Part shown: positions 1 to 3,938 of the stretch, piece by piece
Layout of the letters: every line of letters starts with the position of its first letter
Position numbering within the stretch: the first letter of the stretch is position 1
From: CAZFMJ01 sp964520045
Lineage (GTDB): Bacteria > Elusimicrobiota > Elusimicrobia > Elusimicrobiales > CAZFMJ01
Length of the DNA: 5,193 nucleotides
Assembly (NCBI GenBank): GCA_964520045.1
Contig: CAZFMJ010000116.1
Location: 1 to 5,193, forward strand
Reading direction: 5' to 3'
The notes under the pieces: model-generated
Database searches by the model: none
Told to the model about the DNA's origin: nothing
The model's input: only the letters and a program-made list of their open reading frames with translations
Made by a program: the position numbers and the translations under genes

Positions 1-2
1 GC

Positions 3-101
3 GTTTCTCCTATGAAAAGACCACATATTTACGCACAGCAAACCCGGAAGAGCCTTAAAGAGTATATAGCGGTCTGGTGTCCGCCTCCCGCCAAACCCTG
101 A
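3..101 (+). CDS. C-terminal end of a paralogue of the secreted protein at 2085-2666 (partial at left edge)
   Basis: The frame is open from the left edge to TGA at 99-101, so the start lies outside the window or is lost. The last 15 residues, KEYIAVWCPPPAKP preceded by L, match the C-terminus of the secreted protein at 2085-2666. Over the final 47 bases (55-101 against 2620-2666) only three bases differ. All three are third-position changes that keep Ile, Ala and Pro, which supports this reading frame as coding. Upstream of residue L the similarity stops in this frame. The +2 frame reads KTTYLRTANPEE, which faintly recalls TTKIR...ENPDA of the other copy, so a small frame-changing deletion near 50-55 is possible and this may be a decayed copy. 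Function is unknown; by analogy it is the tail of an exported protein. Confidence 0.6.
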   Translation, partial: VSPMKRPHIYAQQTRKSLKEYIAVWCPPPAKP

Positions 102-108
102 CATCCGG

Positions 109-130
109 AAAAAGGGAACGTTTCTATTTA
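109..130. repeat. Short AAAAAGGGAACG...CTATTT element between convergent 3' ends
   Basis: This 22-base stretch starts with AAAAAGGGAACG, ends with TCTATTTA and is centred on the palindrome AACGTT. It lies in the 38-base gap between the stop of the left partial gene and the stop of the minus-strand oxidoreductase. Its outline, A-run plus GGGA at one side and CTATTT at the other, resembles the elements at 2680-2746 and 3949-3970. The core differs, so membership in the same family is an inference. Confidence 0.35.
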
Positions 131-147
131 TTCCTGATTTCAGGAAT
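130..147. repeat. Inverted repeat overlapping the oxidoreductase stop codon
   Basis: ATTCCTGA at 130-137 and TCAGGAAT at 140-147 are perfect 8-base inverted arms separated by two T. The stop codon of the minus-strand oxidoreductase (140-142) lies in the right arm. RNA from either strand could form a hairpin at the convergent 3' ends, but neither side has a U-run, so it is not a canonical intrinsic terminator. It may protect the 3' end or be chance. Confidence 0.4.
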
Positions 148-1174
148 CGAGATATTTTACCTTTACGGGCCGGCCTGTTTCGGCGGATTCCATAATCGCA
201 AGGATGACAAGAGAAGTATTGACGGCATCCTCAAGGCTTACCAGAAACTCCCCGCCTGTCACCAGATTATCGATGAAATGCCGTATGCTCTCGTAAGCGA
301 ATCCCCTGGCTTTGCCGTGGACGAAGTGATTGACCAAAACATCCGGGCGATCGTTTTTCTTCTCGGTAAACCGCTCGATGAGCTGGCTGTTGCTCAAATC
401 CAGGTTAATCATGCCCCGGTCGCCGGTAATGTTGAATTTTATATCGTTGACGCAGGGGCTGGTATTGGGCGTGATCCAGCCGTTTTCAAGGGTGGCTATG
501 CCGCCCCGCTTGAACTTCAGGATGCTCTGAAAAACATCCTCGGTATCCACGCCTTTCGCCTTTAACACGCCTTTGCTTGAAACAGCGTAAACAGTGTCCA
601 CCTCGTCTTTAAAAAACCACCGCACGGTATCCACCGCATGGCTGCCCAGAAACCAAAGAATTGAAGACTTGGCCGCCCACGAAAGCATCCCGGTGGCGAC
701 CCACATCTGGTCGTTAAGCCGGAAATAGGCGCTGACCGGATTGCCGAGATCTCCGTCGTCGAGGGACTGTTTCGCCGCCGCAAAAGGCGGGCTCCAGCGG
801 TTATGCAGGTCGACCATGACGCGCACTTTTCCGCGCTTTACAGACGCCACTATGCGCTTCACATCTTCGCGCGAGGTGGCAAGCGGCTTCTCAATCAGCA
901 TGTGGATGCCCGCATCGGCGCAGTCGCATGCGGCGTCCGCGTGGGCGAAATCCGGCGTAACAATGGATACGGCGTCCAGCCCGCACTCCTTTATCATCCG
1001 CCGGTGGCCGTTATAGACGCTCCCTATTTTAAACTCTGCGGCAAGAGCTCCGGCTCTGGCCTTGTCCAAATCACAGACGGCGGCCAATTCAATCCCCGGA
1101 TGCTCGCGGTAAAGCGCCGCGTGGGTCCTGCCCCATACTCCGGCGCCGATAATTCCTACGCGCAGTTTATTCAT
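140..1174 (-). CDS. Gfo/Idh/MocA family NAD(P)-dependent oxidoreductase
   Basis: This 344-residue protein has the usual length for the family, whose members oxidise or reduce hydroxyl/keto groups of sugars, inositols and related compounds in the cytoplasm. The N-terminal Rossmann fold opens with GIIGAGVWG (residues 7-15, GxGxxG), followed by an acidic residue after the second strand (CDLDKAR, 34-40). The family motif EKPLA lies at 95-99, where the Lys is a conserved active-site residue. The C-terminal alpha/beta domain contains GSHAVD (177-182), the usual GxHxxD signature supplying the catalytic His. All key residues are present, so it appears intact. ATG at 1172-1174 is preceded by GGAGG (1188-1192 on the complement) about 13 bases upstream, a little far but the only good site. 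The gene stands alone, convergent with the left partial gene and divergent from the gene at 1362. The substrate cannot be read from the sequence and no sugar-pathway genes adjoin it. Confidence 0.93.
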   Translation of the reverse strand: MNKLRVGIIGAGVWGRTHAALYREHPGIELAAVCDLDKARAGALAAEFKIGSVYNGHRRMIKECGLDAVSIVTPDFAHADAACDCADAGIHMLIEKPLATSREDVKRIVASVKRGKVRVMVDLHNRWSPPFAAAKQSLDDGDLGNPVSAYFRLNDQMWVATGMLSWAAKSSILWFLGSHAVDTVRWFFKDEVDTVYAVSSKGVLKAKGVDTEDVFQSILKFKRGGIATLENGWITPNTSPCVNDIKFNITGDRGMINLDLSNSQLIERFTEKKNDRPDVLVNHFVHGKARGFAYESIRHFIDNLVTGGEFLVSLEDAVNTSLVILAIMESAETGRPVKVKYLDS

Positions 1175-1197
1175 AAAATTCAGTTACCCTCCCTTCG

Positions 1198-1213
1198 GCG
1201 GGGAAAACCCCGC
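1198..1213 (-). other. GC-rich hairpin in the presumed 5' leader of the oxidoreductase gene
   Basis: GCGGGG (1198-1203) and CCCCGC (1208-1213) form a perfect 6-bp stem with a four-base loop. It lies just upstream of the Shine-Dalgarno sequence of the minus-strand oxidoreductase and inside its predicted leader. No U-run follows on either strand, so a terminator is unlikely. It could influence translation or mRNA stability, but no riboswitch family is recognised. Confidence 0.4.
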
Positions 1214-1250
1214 AAAATCCAATGAAAATATTCCCGTTTTCCGTTTTTGT

Positions 1251-1280
1251 ATTGTAGCAACAGCGAATCGACGTTTGCAA
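1251..1280 (-). promoter_or_regulatory. Candidate sigma70-type promoter for the oxidoreductase gene
   Basis: Read on the minus strand, TTGCAA (1275-1280) is followed after 18 bases by TACAAT (1251-1256). The -10 box matches five of six consensus bases and the -35 box four of six. Transcription would start near 1244, giving a leader of about 70 bases before ATG at 1174. It is back to back with the promoter at 1302-1329. Confidence 0.45.
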
Positions 1281-1301
1281 CTCTGCCGATAAATTGGGAC
1301 A

Positions 1302-1329
1302 TTGACATTCCTAAAATTTATGTTACACT
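1302..1329 (+). promoter_or_regulatory. Sigma70-type promoter with extended -10 for the exported-protein genes
   Basis: A perfect -35 box TTGACA (1302-1307) is followed after 16 bases by TACACT (1324-1329). TG one base before the -10 box gives an extended -10 element (TGTTACACT). Transcription would start near 1336, about 26 bases before ATG at 1362. The -35 box sits in a tandem GACATTGACATT (1298-1309). Confidence 0.6.
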
Positions 1330-1361
1330 ATTGACCTACAATCTCAATTTGGGGAGGCGCA

Positions 1362-2000
1362 ATGATAAACAATAGATTAGGAACGTTGCTGTTAGGCGGA
1401 ATATTTGTCGTCGGCGCAGTGACTTTTAACACACTGACAAACAACTCAAGACCTGCGGACATAAAAGATGCCTTAAATGACGATGACATATGGACGCGGC
1501 CCAGCAACTCTGAAGAGCGGATGATCATGCCTGAGCCCAAGCCGACCGCAGACTACGCGGGCGGCAACAAGCAAAAAGAGTCCGGCGCTTTAAACTTGTC
1601 CAAAGGCATAGATGCCGACGGACAAGAGTACCGCCATGTTCCGAACAGCGGCAATTATCAGGGCGTCTATATGACGCAGTCTAAAAACGCTACGGGTTTT
1701 CTTGATATATTCGGGGCCGGTAAAGGTTTCTGCCAAGGGGATAAGCTTTCAGTCAGCATACGGGCGGTCAATAAGCAAGGCAAGCCGGTTGTAATGGGAA
1801 CCTGCATAGCGCCGACGGCAACCAGCGTCCTCCGCGAAAATTTTAAGGACTGTGATTTTTCGGTGCATTTAATGAAAGATGCCGCAAGCGGGAAACCGCT
1901 CGCTTACTTTACAATCAACCGCGGCGCCTGCGCGTCCTACGGGGACGGCAAGGCTGACCTCGCGTCCATAGCAGGCGTCGGGTTCTGGCTATTGAAATAG
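1362..2000 (+). CDS. Exported or membrane-anchored protein of unknown function
   Basis: This 212-residue protein is not recognised. Residues 6-22 form one hydrophobic segment (LGTLLLGGIFVVGAV) after a very short N-terminus with one Arg, consistent with a signal peptide or a single signal-anchor; no lipobox Cys follows. Residues 25-85 are polar and rich in Asn, Asp, Lys and Pro, probably an extended linker. The C-terminal part (about 86-212) alternates hydrophobic and polar residues, suggesting a small beta-rich domain. Its four Cys (124, 148, 164, 190) could form two disulfides if it is exported. ATG is preceded by the strong GGGGAGG at 1351-1357 with a four-base spacer, and by a good promoter at 1302-1329. 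The next gene in the same direction starts 84 bases after its stop and also encodes an exported protein. Confidence 0.8.
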   Translation: MINNRLGTLLLGGIFVVGAVTFNTLTNNSRPADIKDALNDDDIWTRPSNSEERMIMPEPKPTADYAGGNKQKESGALNLSKGIDADGQEYRHVPNSGNYQGVYMTQSKNATGFLDIFGAGKGFCQGDKLSVSIRAVNKQGKPVVMGTCIAPTATSVLRENFKDCDFSVHLMKDAASGKPLAYFTINRGACASYGDGKADLASIAGVGFWLLK

Positions 2001-2027
2001 TTCCGATAAGTAAGAAAAGCAGAAGCG

Positions 2028-2050
2028 TCCCCGAAATCCTTATGCGGGGG
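2028..2050 (+). terminator. Weak hairpin between the two exported-protein genes
   Basis: TCCCCG (2028-2033) can pair with CGGGGG (2045-2050), including one G-U pair, around an 11-base loop. Only AATTT follows, not a real T-run. It could attenuate or partly terminate transcription between the two genes, or simply be a processing site. The element is marginal. Confidence 0.25.
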
Positions 2051-2084
2051 AATTTAAGGAAAATCCAGACAGGAGGTGTTTCGA

Positions 2085-2666
2085 ATGCTACTGCAAGCGG
2101 TTTTTACGTGCGCACTTTGTCTTTTCTTTGTTATACCACGCGCATCCGCGGCCGGTCTGCATACGGGAGAAGCCTCAAAAATCCATGCCGAAGTCGTCTT
2201 TCTGGACCCGGCCGGACAGACCACCACTGACGCGAAAGGCATTACTTACACGTCGGGGGGCTGGTCATCCTTTGAGCCTAAAATATATCCCGCGGCTTAC
2301 CGGGGCACTTATGCCCTTTATTTTACGGGGACTACCCTGCGGTTCGATGTTGCCCTCGCCAATACGGAGATTAACGGGAACAAAAGCTTTAAAGTCCTGG
2401 TCCTGGCCGTGAACAGGGTGCTTGAAACAAACGGCTCCCCCGGCATGGAGATCTCTCCTCCCCAGGAATGGACTGTGGAATCTTTAAAACCCGGGGAAAG
2501 CAAAACTCTTCACGGTTCCGTTTATATCCCTTATGATCCCGACATACCGTCAGGCCTGGATACCACCAAAATCCGCATACTCCACCTGAACGACGGCGAG
2601 AATCCGGACGCCGGGCTTATTAAAGAGTATATTGCAGTCTGGTGTCCGCCCCCCGCCAAACCCTGA
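2085..2666 (+). CDS. Secreted protein of unknown function with a C-terminal beta-sandwich-like region
   Basis: This 193-residue protein begins with a clear Sec signal peptide: a hydrophobic core at residues 5-17, then PRASA with likely cleavage after Ala22. The ATG at 2085 is preferred over the in-frame GTG at 2076 because AGGAGG at 2071-2076 is eight bases upstream of the ATG and overlaps the GTG. The mature protein has no recognised domain. Alternating strands such as TLRFDVALAN (84-93) and SFKVLVLAVN (101-110), a turn KPGESKTL (135-142), then SVYIPY (145-150) and TTKIRILHL (160-168) suggest an Ig-like or similar beta-sandwich; this is inference. One Cys remains after cleavage (187, in VWCPPP). 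The C-terminus is nearly identical to that of the partial gene at the left edge, so it belongs to a local paralogous pair. It may be co-transcribed with the exported protein gene at 1362. Confidence 0.82.
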   Translation: MLLQAVFTCALCLFFVIPRASAAGLHTGEASKIHAEVVFLDPAGQTTTDAKGITYTSGGWSSFEPKIYPAAYRGTYALYFTGTTLRFDVALANTEINGNKSFKVLVLAVNRVLETNGSPGMEISPPQEWTVESLKPGESKTLHGSVYIPYDPDIPSGLDTTKIRILHLNDGENPDAGLIKEYIAVWCPPPAKP

Positions 2667-2679
2667 TATACAAGAGCAG

Positions 2680-2746
2680 AAAAATAGGGACAGGACACGG
2701 GGAGCGAAGCGCAAGTGGATCGAGGGGAATCCTTCCGCCTATTTTT
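2680..2746. repeat. Intergenic repeat-like element with 9-bp inverted ends
   Basis: AAAAATAGG (2680-2688) and CCTATTTTT (2738-2746) are perfect 9-base inverted ends around a 49-base interior beginning GGACAGGACACGGGGAG. The start of the element, AAAATAGGGACAG, is identical to the complement of the element at 3949-3970. The right part also forms the stem TCCGCC/GGCGGA (2734-2739 and 2748-2753). It fills the gap between the convergent 3' ends of the secreted protein gene and the SnoaL-like gene. From memory, such AAAATAGGGACAG sequences are dispersed in many genomes of uncultivated bacteria, some of which carry REP-associated transposases. No such transposase is in the window. Confidence 0.5.
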
Positions 2747-2765
2747 TGGCGGAGTAAAGTCGCAA

Positions 2766-3176
2766 TTAGTGGTAAACACCCAAACGATCTGTGATTTGCC
2801 AATGTCCTGTGATTTTGTCGTCTTTAAAATAGTAAACAGTAGCCCCGGACATCTGAATCTGTTTAGCTGAAGCCGGAAAACCCGGGATATCCCCCTTATG
2901 CATCCCCGTCCAGAACCATATCATAACAACGGCGTTGCCATCAGCGAATAGCTCCTTAATCTCAAAACATTGGTCAGGGAAAGGTGCGCGCAATAGTCTA
3001 ACGCGTTCTTTGTACCCCGCAACATCGAGCTCCTTCTTATCCCAAGGATCACCCGGATCGTGGTAAATAGTATATAGCGGGGCAAGATATTTATCCGAGC
3101 GCTCAATGTCCCCCTCACTCCATACTTCTCGCACAAATTCGGCCAGTATCTTTTTATTGCGATCACCAGTTTCCAT
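2766..3176 (-). CDS. SnoaL-like / ester cyclase family protein (NTF2-like fold)
   Basis: This 136-residue protein has the typical length of SnoaL-like proteins, small alpha+beta cone folds that include polyketide cyclases and many uncharacterised ligand-binding or hydrolase-like proteins. Family features are visible in order: an N-terminal helix KKILAEFVREVWSEGD (8-23), an acidic YHDPGDPW stretch (38-45), FPDQCFEIKELFADG (66-80), the WTGMHKGDIPGFP turn (89-101), a strand TVYYF (113-117), and the closing DDKITGHWQITD (119-130) with the conserved Trp. The start ATG at 3174-3176 has GAGGT about seven bases upstream. The gene begins 22 bases after the MarR regulator stop on the same strand, so the two are likely one operon. 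The substrate is unknown; family membership alone does not imply an antibiotic pathway, and no polyketide genes are nearby. Confidence 0.85.
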   Translation of the reverse strand: METGDRNKKILAEFVREVWSEGDIERSDKYLAPLYTIYHDPGDPWDKKELDVAGYKERVRLLRAPFPDQCFEIKELFADGNAVVMIWFWTGMHKGDIPGFPASAKQIQMSGATVYYFKDDKITGHWQITDRLGVYH

Positions 3177-3198
3177 TAGCCTACCTCTACAAATTTTC

Positions 3199-3627
3199 TC
3201 AGTCAGTCAGTTTCCCCAGGGGGAACATCTTAAAGAACTCCATCGGATCCCGTCCGTTCTTGTCCGCGATAAGGAGTTCGTCGGCCAAAAGCTCCACATC
3301 TTCAGTGCATTCGGAAAGCTGTCCTTTTCCCGCTTGGGTCAGTTTTACGAAACTCACGCGAGCATCGCCCTCACAGGTTTCACGTTCCACCAACCCGAGT
3401 TTTTCCATCGGAAGCAGCATCCTTGTTACGCCGGAAGCCGTAAGCGCCAGTTTGTCGGCCAAATCTATACGCCGCATCCTGCGTTCCGGAGCGGAATTGA
3501 GGGAGTAAAGCACTTGAAAACCGCTCCAGCCAAACATTCCGCTGTGTCTGTCAAAGCGGCGCGTTATCTGGGCCCCCACTCTGGCCAGCTTAATAAAGAA
3601 TTGAAGCTTACTTTCCCCTTGCCTCAT
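3199..3627 (-). CDS. MarR family winged-helix transcriptional regulator
   Basis: This small dimeric DNA-binding repressor has 142 residues from ATG at 3625-3627, the family's usual length. Residues 5-25 and 105-122 are the helices expected to form the dimer interface. The helix-turn-helix is around 54-82: IDLADKLALTASGVTRMLLP followed by MEKLGLVER. The wing follows with ETCEGDARVSFVKLTQAG (83-100), the classical D-R-R-like wing and LT-x-x-G ending. An in-frame ATG at 3640-3642 would add MGGGN. I prefer 3627 because the predicted transcript starts near 3651, leaving almost no leader for 3642, whereas the G-run then lies where a Shine-Dalgarno would be. Cys85 and Cys107 are present, but redox sensing is only a possibility. 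The gene precedes the SnoaL-like gene and is preceded by a matching palindromic operator, which implies autoregulation of both. Ligand unknown. Confidence 0.9.
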   Translation of the reverse strand: MRQGESKLQFFIKLARVGAQITRRFDRHSGMFGWSGFQVLYSLNSAPERRMRRIDLADKLALTASGVTRMLLPMEKLGLVERETCEGDARVSFVKLTQAGKGQLSECTEDVELLADELLIADKNGRDPMEFFKMFPLGKLTD

Positions 3628-3631
3628 ATTG

Positions 3632-3640
3632 CCCCCCCCC
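3632..3640 (-). repeat. Run of nine G at the start of the MarR gene
   Basis: The plus strand shows nine consecutive C, which read as nine G in the mRNA. If translation starts at 3642 the run lies within the coding sequence and a length change shifts the frame. If it starts at 3627 the run ends four bases before ATG and acts as, or spaces, the ribosome binding site. Homopolymers of this length are prone to slipped-strand mispairing. Confidence 0.7.
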
Positions 3641-3664
3641 ATATACTTGACTACTCAAGTATAT
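3641..3664. promoter_or_regulatory. Palindromic operator for the MarR regulator
   Basis: ATATACTTGA (3641-3650) and TCAAGTATAT (3655-3664) are perfect 10-base inverted arms with a four-base centre (CTAC). Length and symmetry are typical of MarR-dimer operators, which often carry TTGA...TCAA half-sites. The right arm contains the -10 box of the MarR promoter, so a bound dimer would block RNA polymerase. The regulator is inferred to be the adjacent MarR protein. Confidence 0.75.
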
Positions 3665-3686
3665 ATCAAACAATCAGGAGTGTCAA
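3658..3686 (-). promoter_or_regulatory. Strong sigma70-type promoter of the marR-snoaL-like operon
   Basis: Read on the minus strand, TTGACA (3681-3686) is followed after exactly 17 bases by TATACT (3658-3663). The -35 matches consensus fully, the -10 in five of six positions, and the spacing is optimal. Transcription should begin near 3651, inside the operator, about 24 bases before the ATG at 3627. Confidence 0.75.
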
Positions 3687-3706
3687 CGGAAAGAACTGTA
3701 GACTGG

Positions 3707-3907
3707 CTATGTAAACGGGGAAAGGTCATTGTGATTGGGTTCAACAGTAAGCACGGGAGCTGAAATCATGGAAAGAACTATTGGATGCACTGAAATCCAT
3801 TTATTATTCGCGGTAATTTCCAGTATTTCGGGATATGAAGTGTCAAAACTTTTGAGGAACGGGTCGATATTGCCTAGGAAAGCGCCATTCGGAATGCGAA
3901 GTTTCAT
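3707..3907 (-). pseudogene. Possible N-terminal remnant of a longer regulatory protein (66 codons)
   Basis: The frame from ATG at 3905-3907 reads MKLRIPNGAFLGNIDPFL, then residues 21-50 including EILEITANNKWISVHPIVLSM. The text looks like real protein, with ordered hydrophobics and a WxSxHP motif, not an antisense shadow. It reminds me of the N-terminus of longer STAS-like/ATP-binding (anti-sigma-factor kinase-like) proteins; this is recall, not a search. After SMISAPVLTVEP the frame ends within 12 residues, just before the MarR promoter, and no continuation is visible in the other frames. It has no Shine-Dalgarno. A TATAAT box on the same strand (3914-3919) lies six bases before ATG, so a transcript would be leaderless. 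It could be a genuine small protein, but a truncated remnant seems more likely. Confidence 0.45.
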
Positions 3908-3913
3908 GCATAT

Positions 3914-3919
3914 ATTATA
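3914..3919 (-). promoter_or_regulatory. Consensus -10 box (TATAAT) just upstream of the 66-codon frame
   Basis: The minus strand shows a perfect TATAAT six bases before the ATG at 3907, so initiation would fall at or next to the start codon. The hexamer 17 bases upstream is not a good -35 box. A functional promoter is therefore uncertain. Confidence 0.3.
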
Positions 3920-3933
3920 CCGGGAATCCCGGT
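3919..3933. repeat. Short GC palindrome downstream of the FkbM-like gene
   Basis: ACCGGGA (3919-3925) and TCCCGGT (3927-3933) are perfect 7-base inverted arms around one base. The palindrome lies six bases beyond the stop of the minus-strand gene at 3939. As RNA it would fold as a 5-bp stem with a five-base loop. The following bases on the minus strand are ATAATATAT, not a U-run, so it is at most a weak terminator. It is also a symmetric site next to the TATAAT box. Confidence 0.4.
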
Positions 3934-3938
3934 GCCAT

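Noticed and set aside
77..565. Plus-strand frame of 162 codons
   Set aside because: It lies almost entirely antisense to the well-supported oxidoreductase gene and shows no family motif.
803..1225. Plus-strand frame of 140 codons
   Set aside because: Antisense to the N-terminal Rossmann region of the oxidoreductase; no ribosome site and no recognisable domain.
2734..2753. Hairpin TCCGCC/GGCGGA considered as a terminator
   Set aside because: The T-run is in the loop, and no U-run follows the stem on either strand. It is better treated as part of the repeat element.
2531..2802. Minus-strand frames of 60-82 codons reading through the intergenic element
   Set aside because: They are read through the repeat and antisense to the secreted protein gene; similar strings arise wherever the repeat lies in an open frame.
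3198..3210. Tetranucleotide repeat (three AGTC-type units) at the MarR stop codon
   Set aside because: Only three units, too short for a slippage-prone microsatellite, and it affects only the last two residues.
3106..3714. Plus-strand frame of 202 codons
   Set aside because: Antisense to the MarR gene and its promoter; the MarR reading has clear winged-helix motifs.
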